A stretch of 64,000 nucleotides of DNA. It comes from Mycolicibacterium agri. Its GTDB lineage: Bacteria; Actinomycetota; Actinomycetes; Mycobacteriales; Mycobacteriaceae. The position numbers and the translations under genes are program-made. Positions 17,408 to 26,274 of this stretch are shown here, in pieces. Location of the stretch: contig NZ_PDCP01000027.1 in assembly GCF_002553505.1 (NCBI RefSeq), forward strand, positions 1-64,000. The letters run 5' to 3'. Under the pieces are notes generated by a model, which searched no databases, was not told the origin of the DNA, and saw only the letters and a list, made by a program, of their open reading frames with translations. How positions within the stretch are numbered: the first letter of the stretch is position 1; each line of letters starts with the position of its first letter.

Positions 17408-18217
17408 ATGAGTTCTCCTGTCGCGTCGCCTCTCTATCGCGGTCACTTCGACGGCCGCAGGGTCGCTGTCACCGGCGCCGCGCGCGGCATCGGAAAGGCC
17501 ATCGCCCGCGGTTTCGCCGAATCCGGCGCCGCCGTGTTCCTCCTCGACCGCGACGAGCACGTCGACAAGGCCGCGCAGTTGCTTCGGGATGAGGGGTTCG
17601 AGGCGCACGGTGCGCGCTGCGACGTCAGCGACGAGGGCGACGTGCAGTCGGCGTTTGCGGCCATTGGGGAGACGTGGGGCCGCCTCGACACATTGGTCAA
17701 CAACGCCGGAATCATCACCATCAACGAACTCGAGAACACGTCGGTGTCCGACTTCAAGCGGGTGCTCGATGTCAACACGACGGCGATGTTCATCGCGATC
17801 CGTGAGGCGCTTCCCCTGCTGCGCGCCGCAGGCGGGGGCAGTGTGCTCAACGCCGCCAGCGGTCAGGCCCGGCAGGGCTTCGTCTACACACCTTCCTATG
17901 CCGCAAGCAAATTCGGCGTCGTCGGGCTCACCCAGTCGTTGGCGAAGGAGCTCGCCAAGGACAACATCAGGGTCAACGCGTACTGTCCCGGGATCGTGGC
18001 GACCGAGATGTGGGAGTACAACGACCGCGAATGGGGCAAGCGGCTGGGCGATTACGAGCCCGGCCAGCTGATCGCCGAATGGATCGACGCCATTCCGCTC
18101 AAGCGCGCCGCCAGCGAAAGCGACGTGACCAACTTGGTGCTCTTCTTGGCCTCGCAGGCGGCGGAGTACATCACGGGGCAGGCCGTCAACATCGACGGCG
18201 GCATGTTCATGAGCTGA
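17408..18217 (+). CDS. SDR dehydrogenase, likely polyol or sugar oxidation
   Basis: This 269-residue classical SDR has TGAARGIGKAIA for cofactor binding, VNNAG, the catalytic Ser in AASGQ, Tyr-Lys in SYAASKFG, and a C-terminal GQAVNIDGGMFM. An Asp after beta-strand 2 (LLDRDE) favours NAD. It is the first gene of the rightward operon, ahead of a ribose-type importer, so oxidation of the imported polyol to a ketose is the best inference. The ATG is preceded by GGAAGGTAGGC. Confidence 0.9.
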   Translation: MSSPVASPLYRGHFDGRRVAVTGAARGIGKAIARGFAESGAAVFLLDRDEHVDKAAQLLRDEGFEAHGARCDVSDEGDVQSAFAAIGETWGRLDTLVNNAGIITINELENTSVSDFKRVLDVNTTAMFIAIREALPLLRAAGGGSVLNAASGQARQGFVYTPSYAASKFGVVGLTQSLAKELAKDNIRVNAYCPGIVATEMWEYNDREWGKRLGDYEPGQLIAEWIDAIPLKRAASESDVTNLVLFLASQAAEYITGQAVNIDGGMFMS

Positions 18218-18255
18218 CTCGACCGCTACGCATTACCCCCCAGCAAGGAGTGAAC

Positions 18256-19254
18256 ATGGCAACGGCAGCCGCGCCTCCAAAGACGAGTGTCGATGCGCCT
18301 CAACGAATCCGTGAACTCAAGAACCGAACGTTCGCCGGCTCCGGCGGGGCGTTCATCGGTCTGGTGCTGCTGATCGTCGCCATGTCAATCGCGGCGCCGA
18401 ACTTCCTGAGCGCCCGCAACTTCACCAACATCATGGACCAGGTCACCGTGCTGGGCATCCTGGCGCTCGGGGCGACCTTCGTGATCATCATCGGCGGCAT
18501 CGACCTGTCCGTCGGCTCGGTGCTGGCGCTGTCCGGCATGGTGATGGGTTGGCTGTCGCATCAGGGCGGCATTCCGCTGCCGGTGGCGATGCTCGTCGCG
18601 GTCTTGGTCGGGGCGCTCTGCGGGCTGATCAACGGCATCGGGGTCACGGTGTTTCGGCTGCCCCCGTTCATCGCGACCCTGGCGATGATGTCGGTGGCGC
18701 GCGGCCTTGCCAACCTCATCACCGACGGCCAGCAGATCGTCGGCTACCCCGAGTGGTTCTACAAGCTCTCCACCGCAAGGTATTTCGGGATCATCAGTGT
18801 CACGGTGGCCACGCTGATCCTTCTCTACATCGCCGGCTGGGTGTTTCTGCGTTACCGCCGATCGGGTCGCGCACTGTATGCCATCGGCGGTGGACATGAA
18901 GTCGCGCGGCTGGCCGGCATCAATGTGCGCGGCACCACCACCGTCGTCTACATGGTCGCGGGGCTGATGGCGGGTATCGGCGCCATCGTGTTGTCGTCAC
19001 GCCTTGACGCTTCGGCGCCCAGTGCGGCGACGGGCTACGAACTCGATGTCATCGCCGCGGTCGTCATCGGCGGTGCCAGCCTGATGGGCGGCATCGGCCG
19101 AGTCACCGGCACCATCATCGGTGTACTGATCATCGGGGTGTTGCGCAATGGTCTGAACCTGCTGGGTGTTTCGCCGTTCATCCAGCAGATCGTTATTGGT
19201 GTGGTCATCGCCGTCGCGGTGGCTGCAGACGTGCTCCGGAGGAGGAACCGATGA
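18256..19254 (+). CDS. Ribose-type ABC importer, permease
   Basis: This 332-residue integral membrane protein is of the RbsC/XylH family. It shows hydrophobic helices throughout, the conserved GIDLSVGSVLALSGM loop near residue 80, AIGGGHEVARLAGINV near residue 215 (ATPase contact), and GYELDVIAAVVIGGASLMGGIG near residue 260. The ATG at 18256 has AAGGAG upstream; longer readings run through antisense-like sequence. It overlaps the binding-protein gene by 4 bases. Confidence 0.93.
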   Translation: MATAAAPPKTSVDAPQRIRELKNRTFAGSGGAFIGLVLLIVAMSIAAPNFLSARNFTNIMDQVTVLGILALGATFVIIIGGIDLSVGSVLALSGMVMGWLSHQGGIPLPVAMLVAVLVGALCGLINGIGVTVFRLPPFIATLAMMSVARGLANLITDGQQIVGYPEWFYKLSTARYFGIISVTVATLILLYIAGWVFLRYRRSGRALYAIGGGHEVARLAGINVRGTTTVVYMVAGLMAGIGAIVLSSRLDASAPSAATGYELDVIAAVVIGGASLMGGIGRVTGTIIGVLIIGVLRNGLNLLGVSPFIQQIVIGVVIAVAVAADVLRRRNR

Positions 19255-20189
19255 TCACTAAAATTCGCCGCGCCCTGTGCCTTTCGGCCGTGCTGGCGCT
19301 ACTGATTGCACTTGCCGGATGTAGCCAGAAGGACGACCAACCCACGATCGGGTTGGCGGTGGCCAATCAGCAGGCCGACTTCTTCAATATGATCCGGCAA
19401 TCGGTCGAGGCCGCCGGTGAGAAGGAAGGCATGCGCATCATCGTCGCCGACGCCAAGGGCGACGGGGATACGCAGGTGAGCCAGATCCAGAACTTCATCA
19501 CCCAAGGTGTCGACGCCATCATCTACATCCCCGCGGGCGCGACGGCGGCGACGATTCCGGTGCGTGACGCGAAAGCGGCCGGCATACCGATCGTTACAGT
19601 CGACCGCAATCCAGACGGTGCTCCCGGCGACACGTTCATCGCCACCGACAGCGTCGCCGCGGCACGCGAGCTCGGCGAGCACGTCATCGATATCACTAAG
19701 GGACGCGGCGCAATTGGTGTCATTCAGGGCCAGCTCGGTACGACGCCGGAGATCGCCCGCGATCAAGGCTTCCGCGAGGCGTTGAGCAAGGCGCCGGACC
19801 TGCGCATCGTGGCCCAGCAGGCATCTCAGCAATGGGCGCAGTCCGAGGGCTTCGACATCGCCACCGACATGCTGCAGGCCCACCCCGAGATCACCCTGCT
19901 GTTCGGCCGGGCCGATGCGTTGGCGCTGGGCGCGGCGGCCGCCGCGCGAGCACAGAATCGTCACGACATCACCGTCGTCGGCTTCGACGGTGACATCGCC
20001 GGTCTGCAGGGGGTCAAGGACGGCGGGCTGGCCGCCACCGTCACTCAGCAGACCTACAAGATGGGCGGCCTTGCCGTCGAGTCCGTGAAGAAGCTTCTTG
20101 CCGGCGAATCACTGCCCGCCGAGCAGCTGCAGCCGGGTGTGCTGACGACCAAGGAGAACGTGGCGCCGTTCCTCGAAAACCATCCGTGA
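19251..20189 (+). CDS. Sugar-binding lipoprotein of the ABC importer
   Basis: This 312-residue periplasmic-binding protein of the RbsB-like type 1 fold has a signal peptide ending in a lipobox (LIALAGC), so it is anchored at the outer face of the membrane. QAD near residue 43 begins the ligand cleft. DRNPDG, the GRADALALGAAAAAR region and VVGFDGD are family blocks. It would deliver the substrate to the adjacent permease. The ligand cannot be read directly. Confidence 0.92.
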   Translation: MITKIRRALCLSAVLALLIALAGCSQKDDQPTIGLAVANQQADFFNMIRQSVEAAGEKEGMRIIVADAKGDGDTQVSQIQNFITQGVDAIIYIPAGATAATIPVRDAKAAGIPIVTVDRNPDGAPGDTFIATDSVAAARELGEHVIDITKGRGAIGVIQGQLGTTPEIARDQGFREALSKAPDLRIVAQQASQQWAQSEGFDIATDMLQAHPEITLLFGRADALALGAAAAARAQNRHDITVVGFDGDIAGLQGVKDGGLAATVTQQTYKMGGLAVESVKKLLAGESLPAEQLQPGVLTTKENVAPFLENHP

Positions 20190-20216
20190 CCAACACAGTT
20201 CGGACAGGAGAACGAC

Positions 20217-21704
20217 GTGGTCGCACAGGATGAATCGGCCTTCATCGCCAAGGGGATAACGAAGCGCTATCCGGGGACGGTCGCTCTCGAGGATGTCGAC
20301 CTGCGCGTCGACGCCGGTGAGGTGGTGGCGCTGCTCGGTGAGAACGGTGCAGGCAAGTCCACACTTGCAGGCATCATCGCCGGGCTGACAGAGCCCACCG
20401 AAGGTCAAATGACCTGGTGCGGCCAGCGTTACGCGCCCGCCAACCCCGGAGAGGCCATCGCGGCGGGCATCGGCATGATCCACCAGGAACTGCGTCTGCT
20501 GCCCGAACTCACGGTCGCCGAGAACGTGATGGTGGGACGCTGGCCGACGCGCCGCGGCATGGTCTCGCAGGCCGCGATGGCGCGCGAAGCCAAGACGCAC
20601 CTCGACCGTCTCGGCTTCCGCGGGCGGATGGATCAGCTCGTCGGTGAGCTCAGCGTGGCCGGCCAGCAGCAGGTGGAGATCGCGAAAGCGTTGGCGCTGC
20701 AGGCGCGTCTGCTCATCCTCGATGAGCCCACAGCGGCGCTGGGCACCGACGAGACCGACGCCCTGTTCGAAACCGTCCGTGGATTGCGCGCGGACGGGGT
20801 GTCGTTCATCTATGTCAGCCACCGGCTGGCCGAAATCGCCCAGATCGCCGACCGCATCGTGGTCCTGCGGGACGGCCACAAGATCAGCGAGCACGCCAGC
20901 GGTCAGGTGCCCGCCGCTCAACTCGTCAAGGAGATGGTCGGGCGGTCGGTCGACCGACTGTTCCCGGAAATGGCGCCGCCGACCGACAAAGTCGTGTTGT
21001 CGGTGCGGGGGCTGACGTCGAGCACCGGGGCGTTCGCCGACATCGACCTCGATGTGCACGCCGGCGAAGTCGTGGGCATCGCCGGGATCGTCGGCGCCGG
21101 GCGCACCGAAGTGGTTCGGGCGATCGCCGGTGCTGACCCGCGCGCGGCCGGGACCGTGACGGTCGACGGCAAGGAGCTCAAACCTGGCCTGCGCCATGCG
21201 ATCAACGCCGGAATCGTGCTAGTGCCCGAGGACCGCAAGCAGCAGGGCGTCATCGTCACCGAGACCATCGAGGACAACATCGCGCTGGCCAATCTCGACA
21301 CGTTGCAGCAGCGGGGTTGGGTGGTGCCGCGCGGGGTGCGGGCGCTGGCCAGCGATGTGGTGACCCGGCTCGGCGTGAAAGGGCGCCCCGACGCGCCGGT
21401 GCAGTCGCTGTCCGGCGGCAACCAGCAGAAGGTCGTGCTCGGCAAGTGGCTGCAGCGCAACCCCAAGGTCGTGATCCTCGACGAACCGACACGCGGCATC
21501 GACGTCGGCGCTCGTTCGGCCATCTACGAACTGATCGCCGACCTGGCCAAGGCGGGCACCGCGGTGGTTGTGGTCAGCTCCGATCTGGACGAGATACTGG
21601 GCCTGTCTCACCGGGTGGTGGTGTTGGCGCGAGGCCGCGCGCAAGGGCAGTTGGCAGGAGCGGAACTCACCGCTCACGACGTGATGGAGCTCGCGACGCA
21701 ATGA
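20217..21704 (+). CDS. Ribose-type ABC importer, tandem ATPase
   Basis: This 495-residue RbsA-type protein has two nucleotide-binding domains. The first has GENGAGKST (Walker A), a signature region around AGQQQVEIAKAL and LLILDEPTAALG (Walker B). The second has a degenerate Walker A (GIVGAGRTE) but an intact LSGGNQQKVVLGKW and VVILDEPTRGID. This asymmetry is normal for the family. The start is GTG after ACAGGAGAACG. It powers uptake through the upstream permease and overlaps the next gene by 4 bases. Confidence 0.95.
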   Translation: MVAQDESAFIAKGITKRYPGTVALEDVDLRVDAGEVVALLGENGAGKSTLAGIIAGLTEPTEGQMTWCGQRYAPANPGEAIAAGIGMIHQELRLLPELTVAENVMVGRWPTRRGMVSQAAMAREAKTHLDRLGFRGRMDQLVGELSVAGQQQVEIAKALALQARLLILDEPTAALGTDETDALFETVRGLRADGVSFIYVSHRLAEIAQIADRIVVLRDGHKISEHASGQVPAAQLVKEMVGRSVDRLFPEMAPPTDKVVLSVRGLTSSTGAFADIDLDVHAGEVVGIAGIVGAGRTEVVRAIAGADPRAAGTVTVDGKELKPGLRHAINAGIVLVPEDRKQQGVIVTETIEDNIALANLDTLQQRGWVVPRGVRALASDVVTRLGVKGRPDAPVQSLSGGNQQKVVLGKWLQRNPKVVILDEPTRGIDVGARSAIYELIADLAKAGTAVVVVSSDLDEILGLSHRVVVLARGRAQGQLAGAELTAHDVMELATQ

Positions 21705-22498
21705 CGACCACTATGCCGTCTATCCTGTCCATACCGAACGGCCTGTTCGATCTGAGTGGGCGCGTTGCGCTGATCACCGGCGCCGCAAGCGGAATCGGCC
21801 AAGCCATTGCCGTTGCCGTGGCGGCGCAGGGTGCGGACGTCGCCGCCGTCGACCTCCCGTCTGCGGATCCGCAAGCGACGCTGGACGCCATCGGAAAGTG
21901 CGGGCGGCGCGCGGTTTTCGTCGGCGCGGATGTCACATCACCCGACCAGATGCAGGCAGCCGTGGCGCAGACCGAACGGGAACTCGGTCCGCTCACGCTG
22001 GCCGTCAACGCGGCAGGCATCGCCAACGCGTGCCCGGCCGAGTCGATGCCGCTGGAGCAGTGGCAACGGGTCTACGACGTCGACGTGACCGGCGTGTTCG
22101 TCAGCTGCCAGGCCGAAGCCGCCGCGATGCTGAACCATGGCCGCGGTTCGATCGTCAACATCTCGTCGATGTCGGGCACGATCGTCAATCGCGGTCTGCT
22201 GCAATGCCATTACAACAGCGCCAAGGCGGCGGTCACCCATCTGTCGCGGTCCCTGGCGATGGAATGGGCGCGACGCGGCATCCGCGTCAACGCGCTGAGC
22301 CCCGGCTACACGGCCACGCCGATGAACCTGCGCCCCGAGATGGCCGACCGCATGAACGAGTACGCCGAGGAAACTCCCGTCGGCCGGATCGCCGACCCGG
22401 CCGAGATGGGCGGGCCCGCGGTCTTTTTGCTCTCCGATGCCGCCAGCTTCGTCACCGGTATCGACCTGTTGGCCGACGGCGGCTTCTGCGCCCAGTAG
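21701..22498 (+). CDS. Second SDR dehydrogenase of the carbohydrate operon
   Basis: This 265-residue SDR is distinct from the one at the operon start. It shows LITGAASGIGQAIA, Asp after beta-2 (AAVDLPS, NAD preference), VNAAGIA in place of the usual NNAG, catalytic Ser in ISSMSG, and YNSAKAAV with the Tyr-Lys pair. Its start overlaps the ATPase stop. Two SDRs in one operon suggest either two oxidation steps or two stereoisomeric substrates feeding the same ketose. Confidence 0.9.
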   Translation: MTTTMPSILSIPNGLFDLSGRVALITGAASGIGQAIAVAVAAQGADVAAVDLPSADPQATLDAIGKCGRRAVFVGADVTSPDQMQAAVAQTERELGPLTLAVNAAGIANACPAESMPLEQWQRVYDVDVTGVFVSCQAEAAAMLNHGRGSIVNISSMSGTIVNRGLLQCHYNSAKAAVTHLSRSLAMEWARRGIRVNALSPGYTATPMNLRPEMADRMNEYAEETPVGRIADPAEMGGPAVFLLSDAASFVTGIDLLADGGFCAQ

Positions 22499-22548
22499 AT
22501 CTCCCGCGCGATTCCGCCCCGGCAGCGCGCATCAGCGAAGGACCCGCA

Positions 22549-22770
22549 ATGAAACCACAGTGGAAACCAGTCGAAATCATCGTGCCGGAGGGTTTGTCGC
22601 CGCGGCAGGTGCTGGACAGCATTCATGCGCAGATCCGCATCAACGCGACCGAGGCCGGTGAGTTCGTCCAACGAATACACGTGGGCGCGGGAGAGCCCTA
22701 CTCCGAAGGATTTTCGAAGTGGACCGCGAGCTATCTGCCCGGGCCGCCGGCGGCGTTCCCGCAGGATTGA
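22549..22770 (+). CDS. Small conserved-looking protein of unknown function
   Basis: I do not recognise this 73-residue protein. It is hydrophilic, without signal or membrane segment. It reads like a compact alpha/beta domain: EIIVPEGLSPRQVLDSIHAQI, then a GEFVQRIHVGAGEPYSEGF segment and a Pro-rich tail. It begins 50 bases after the second SDR with GAAGGA upstream and is the last gene of the operon. Being retained there suggests a role in the pathway (subunit, chaperone or mutarotase-like), which is inference. Confidence 0.7.
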   Translation: MKPQWKPVEIIVPEGLSPRQVLDSIHAQIRINATEAGEFVQRIHVGAGEPYSEGFSKWTASYLPGPPAAFPQD

Positions 22771-22828
22771 GGCTCATCTTCGACCCGACGAAGAAGAGTC
22801 GGTCAAGAGCTCGTCAAACCTTGCGACG

Positions 22829-22880
22829 AACGTGAAGCCTCTGCGATTTTTGGCCTGATTCTTCGCAAAATCTTCACGTT
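22829..22880. repeat. Dispersed palindromic element, copy 1
   Basis: Outer arms AACGTGAAG (22829-22837) and CTTCACGTT (22872-22880) enclose inner arms TGCGA (22842-22846) and TCGCA (22863-22867). It lies between convergent genes. The reverse complement of 40041-40092 aligns with it over about 48 bases, including CCTCTGCGATTTT. Confidence 0.75.
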
Positions 22881-22905
22881 GGGCGGGTGGAAGGAGCGGA
22901 CGTGC

Positions 22906-24567
22906 CTACGACAGCGACTCGTCCAACTCGCCGAGCGAGGCGATCAGCGCGCTGTTGGCCGAGTAGTCGACGGGACAGGCGATGACGCTGACCGTGTCGT
23001 CGTCGAGGGCTTGGCGCAATGTCGGCAGTAGCTCGTCGGCGGCCGTGATTCGATAGCCCTTCGCGCCGAAACTCTCGGCGTAGGCAACGAAATCGGGGTT
23101 GTTGAACCGGGTTTCGACGTTGTGGCCGATTTCGAGATCCATCTTCCAGCTGATCAGCCCGTAGGCGTTGTCGTCCCAGATGAGGATCACCATGGGCGTC
23201 CTGACCCGCAGGGCCGTCTCGATCTCCTGCGAGTTCATCATGAACGCGCCGTCGCCGGTGGCGACCAGAACCTTCGCCGACGGCCGCGCGATCTTGGCCG
23301 CGATCGCTCCCGGCACCGTCCACGCCATCGTCGACAGGCCGTTGGATATCAGGCACGTGTTCGGCTCGTACGTGGGGTAGAGCCTGGCCATCCACATCTT
23401 CAGGGCGCCGGTGTCGACGAGAGCGATATCGCTGCGCCCCAGCGCGGCTCGGGTGTCGGCGACGATGCAGGCCGGTGCGAGCGGGAATCTGTCGTCGGCG
23501 CGGCCACGCTCCAGCTCACCGGCGAGCAGTTCGCGGATCTTCTCGTGCCCCGACGACGGCGGGTGTTCGCGCGTCACCTGCGTCGCCAGCGCATCGAGGG
23601 TGCGGCCGATATCGCCCTGCAGCCCGACCGCGACGTCGTAGTGCAGGTCGACTTCGGCGGGGAAGCGGTGGATGTGGATGATCTTCGTGTCGCCGCGCGG
23701 ATTGATGCGGATCGGGTCGAACTCCTGCAGTTCGTATCCGGTGGCGACGATCACGTCGGCGCGGTCGAAGCCGAAGTTCACGTAGTCGTGGCGCATGAAC
23801 CCGACAGCGCCCAGCGCGAGCGGATGGTCGTCGGGCATCACGCCCTTGCCGTGAAACGTTGTCGCCACTGGGATTTGAAGCGACTCGGCGAAGCGGCGCA
23901 CCGCGTCTGCCGCGCCGCCGCGCGCCGCGCCGTGACCTGCCAGCATCACGGGATTGCGTGCCGTGCGCAGGATTTCGACCGCACGCTCGATCTGGCCCGC
24001 GGAAGGGTCGTCGGGCCGCGGGACGTTGACCGGCAGCGGGCTGCACTCCGCGGGAGCGGGGGCCTCCTCGACGTCCTCGGGCACGGCCAGATACACCGCG
24101 CCGGGGCGCTCGGTCTGGGCGAGCTTGAACGCCTTTCGCACCATCTCCGGAACGGCGCCCGGTGACGGGACGAGCGCCGACCACTTCGTCGCCGGGGCGA
24201 ACATCGAGACCAGATCGACGCTCTGGTGCGACTCCTTGTAGATGCGCCCGATCCCGACCTGCGCCGAAATGGCCAGCACCGGAGTCGAATTCGTGGTCGC
24301 ATCGGCGACTCCGAGCAGGAGGTTGATCGCCCCCGGGCCCAGCGTCGCCGAGCACACGCCTGCCTGCCCCGTCAGGCGCCCGTACACCTCGGCCATGAAC
24401 GCGGCGCCCTGCTCGTGGCGGGTCAACACGTATTCGATCGATGAGTTCGCCAGCGCCTCGACGAAGCGGATGTTCTCTTCGCCGGGGATGCCGAAGACAT
24501 GCGTGACGCCCTCGTTCTCCAGACATTCGACGATCAGTTCGGCGGTCGAGCGAGTCGTTTCGTCCAC
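22906..24567 (-). CDS. Thiamine-diphosphate enzyme, acetolactate-synthase-like
   Basis: This 553-residue enzyme has the full three-domain layout of the acetolactate synthase family. The catalytic Glu is in RHEQGAAFMAEVYGR near residue 51. GPGAINLLLGVADA, a central domain with GHGAARGGA, and the diphosphate motif GDGAFMMNSQEIETA through DDNAYGL near residue 450 follow. The pattern fits a catabolic (AlsS-type) enzyme without a regulatory subunit gene nearby, forming acetolactate from pyruvate. Other 2-oxoacid ligases or decarboxylases are possible. It is the partner of no adjacent operon and ends convergent with the carbohydrate operon. Confidence 0.85.
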   Translation of the reverse strand: MDETTRSTAELIVECLENEGVTHVFGIPGEENIRFVEALANSSIEYVLTRHEQGAAFMAEVYGRLTGQAGVCSATLGPGAINLLLGVADATTNSTPVLAISAQVGIGRIYKESHQSVDLVSMFAPATKWSALVPSPGAVPEMVRKAFKLAQTERPGAVYLAVPEDVEEAPAPAECSPLPVNVPRPDDPSAGQIERAVEILRTARNPVMLAGHGAARGGAADAVRRFAESLQIPVATTFHGKGVMPDDHPLALGAVGFMRHDYVNFGFDRADVIVATGYELQEFDPIRINPRGDTKIIHIHRFPAEVDLHYDVAVGLQGDIGRTLDALATQVTREHPPSSGHEKIRELLAGELERGRADDRFPLAPACIVADTRAALGRSDIALVDTGALKMWMARLYPTYEPNTCLISNGLSTMAWTVPGAIAAKIARPSAKVLVATGDGAFMMNSQEIETALRVRTPMVILIWDDNAYGLISWKMDLEIGHNVETRFNNPDFVAYAESFGAKGYRITAADELLPTLRQALDDDTVSVIACPVDYSANSALIASLGELDESLS

Positions 24568-24577
24568 GACCGCGAGC

Positions 24578-24943
24578 CTACTTACAGCAGTTGGGGTCCA
24601 GCACCGTGCACAGCGCGCCGAGCGCGTCCCGGTGCGGCCGGTGATAGACGCTCATGCCGCGGCGCTCCGACACCACGAGCCCGGCACGGCGGAGCTGGCT
24701 GAGGTGGTGGCTGACGGTCGACTCGGTCAGGCCAAGGGTCGCCGCCAGCTCGCCGCTGTTCTGCTCACCCGAGGTGAACAGGTACGACATGATCTTCACG
24801 CGGGCCGGGTCGGCCAGCGCTTTCAGCCGCAGCGCCACATGCAGGGCGTCCTCGTCGGATATCGGTCCGGCCGCCACCGGCGCGCAGCACACCGGGGCGG
24901 ACATGTCGACCATCGGCAGCGTCTTGGGCACGCCATCGATCAT
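24578..24943 (-). CDS. arsR: ArsR-family metalloregulator (Cys-Cys type)
   Basis: This repressor of about 121 residues has a winged helix-turn-helix (LAATLGLTESTVSHHLSQLR). N-terminal vicinal cysteines (APVCCAP) and a C-terminal NCCK are likely ligands for As(III) or a soft metal. The N-terminal pair resembles the Cys15-Cys16 arrangement of Corynebacterium ArsR. The longest frame starts at 24967, but that start would lie inside an operator. I prefer 24943, with 24913 and 24904 as alternatives. It is divergent from cadI. Confidence 0.88.
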   Translation of the reverse strand: MIDGVPKTLPMVDMSAPVCCAPVAAGPISDEDALHVALRLKALADPARVKIMSYLFTSGEQNSGELAATLGLTESTVSHHLSQLRRAGLVVSERRGMSVYHRPHRDALGALCTVLDPNCCK

Positions 24944-24953
24944 GCCGAGGATA

Positions 24954-24967
24954 TTGACATAAGTCAA
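24954..24967. promoter_or_regulatory. ArsR operator 1
   Basis: The palindrome TTGA-cataag-TCAA is a half-site pair of the type bound by ArsR dimers. It lies immediately upstream of the arsR start. Confidence 0.6.
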
Positions 24968-24993
24968 AAAGGTGGAGCATGATGGCTGTGTAG

Positions 24994-25009
24994 TTCGATA
25001 TAAGTCGAA
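24994..25009. promoter_or_regulatory. ArsR operator 2
   Basis: TTCGA-tataag-TCGAA is a perfect inverted repeat sharing the ATAAGTC core with operator 1. It lies 18 bases upstream of the cadI start, so a repressor bound here would block that promoter. Confidence 0.65.
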
Positions 25010-25027
25010 AACCTAGGAAGGTGTGCC

Positions 25028-25474
25028 ATGTCCCGTGTGCAGCTCGCCCTGAACGTCGACAACCTCGAGGAGGCCGTGGCGTTCTACTCAAAGTTGTTCA
25101 ACACCGAGCCCGCCAAGCTCAAAGAGGGCTACGCCAACTTCGCGGTCGCCGACCCTGCGCTGAAGCTGGTCCTGATCGAGAACCCCGGGCAGGGCGGCAC
25201 CCTCAACCACCTGGGCGTCGAGGTCGAATCAAGCGACAGCGTGCACGCCGAGATCGCCCGGCTCGCGGGTGAAGGGCTGTTCACCGACGAGGAGATCGGC
25301 ACCACGTGTTGCTTCGCCACCCAGGACAAGGTCTGGGTCACCGGACCGGCGGGGGAGAAGTGGGAGGTCTACACCGTGTTGGCCGACTCGGAAACATTCG
25401 GTGCCAGCCCTCGAAGCTCAGCGGGCGAGGACACCAAGCGTCAGGTCTGCTGCGGAGGTGCGACGTCCGCTTAG
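25028..25474 (+). CDS. cadI: CadI/ArsI glyoxalase-fold protein
   Basis: This 148-residue vicinal-oxygen-chelate protein is very like mycobacterial CadI and related to ArsI, the lyase that splits the carbon-arsenic bond of trivalent organoarsenicals. Visible are the TLNHLGVEVES His, the GTTCCFATQDKVWV Cys pair that binds arsenic in ArsI, and KWEVYTV with the metal-binding Glu. A cysteine-rich tail (QVCCGG) ends the protein. As in CadI, position 5 is Gln where ArsI has a His ligand, so lyase activity is uncertain. RBS AGGAAGG precedes the ATG. Confidence 0.9.
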   Translation: MSRVQLALNVDNLEEAVAFYSKLFNTEPAKLKEGYANFAVADPALKLVLIENPGQGGTLNHLGVEVESSDSVHAEIARLAGEGLFTDEEIGTTCCFATQDKVWVTGPAGEKWEVYTVLADSETFGASPRSSAGEDTKRQVCCGGATSA

Positions 25475-26274
25475 CGGTCCAGGTCCCATTGGCCGTAATC
25501 GGCTGCCAGGATGTCGTTTTCGTCGACGTGGCTGCCGCCGAGGCTGATGCCCGGGTCGGAGGCGGTGACGATCACGCGTTGGTACAGCACCGCCGCCGGC
25601 GCGCGCACGCCGTCTGACCACGCCCTGGTCTGCCACGCCCACCGGTAGCCCGGCGTGGTGGACTGCCCGATGACGCCGTCGGCGATGGCCCACTTGCACA
25701 CGCCCGCGTGCCCGTAGACGCCGGTGCGTTCGACGCCGAGCACCGAGTTGATACCGCGAAGCCAGTTGACCGCAACGCTTTTCCACGTCGACTGGTCGAT
25801 GTCCTCGTCGATGCTGAAGAAGATCGGCGCGGTGTCCGGTCCACCGGCAGCGGCATGCAGGCGCGAGGCGGTTTGCGCATCGGCGACGCCGCCGTCATAG
25901 CCGCGGGTGAAGTCCGACGGCGTCGGCCAGCCGGGCTTGCCGTACTGATAGCAGCTGACCACCTGAAGGCCCAGTGCGCGCAACGCGTCCGCGTACTTTC
26001 GGGTGACCGGTTTGAAATCGAAGGTGGCGCCCGGCCGTAATTCCGATACGTACACCAACGCGCCGGTGTAGCCGGCTGCGGCGATCTGATCGGCAGGGAC
26101 CTGCAGCTCGGTGAAATCGATCAGCTTGCCGTTGGCCGCTGCTGCCCGTGGTGGGTCGAACGTCGACACGGCCAACCCGATCAGGGGTGCGGCCAGCGCG
26201 CCTTTGATGATCGCGCGCCTGGTGACGCGTCCGCTTGGGAACGAGCCCAGTGACCTACTCGGGTCCGACGACAC
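25471..26274 (-). CDS. Secreted DUF1906 glycoside-hydrolase-like protein
   Basis: This 267-residue protein begins with a Tat-type signal (GRVTRRAIIKG then a hydrophobic run to an AAA cleavage site). The mature part is a DUF1906 domain with a TIM-barrel of GH25-like type: GKLIDFTELQV, CYQYGK, FFSIDEDID with acidic catalytic-looking residues, GVYGHAGVCKWA, and DENDILAADYGQW at the end. Cell-wall hydrolysis is suggested by the fold but not proven for the family. The GTG at 26274 lies inside the end of the cutinase gene; longer frames upstream are antisense-like. Confidence 0.8.
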   Translation of the reverse strand: MSSDPSRSLGSFPSGRVTRRAIIKGALAAPLIGLAVSTFDPPRAAAANGKLIDFTELQVPADQIAAAGYTGALVYVSELRPGATFDFKPVTRKYADALRALGLQVVSCYQYGKPGWPTPSDFTRGYDGGVADAQTASRLHAAAGGPDTAPIFFSIDEDIDQSTWKSVAVNWLRGINSVLGVERTGVYGHAGVCKWAIADGVIGQSTTPGYRWAWQTRAWSDGVRAPAAVLYQRVIVTASDPGISLGGSHVDENDILAADYGQWDLDR

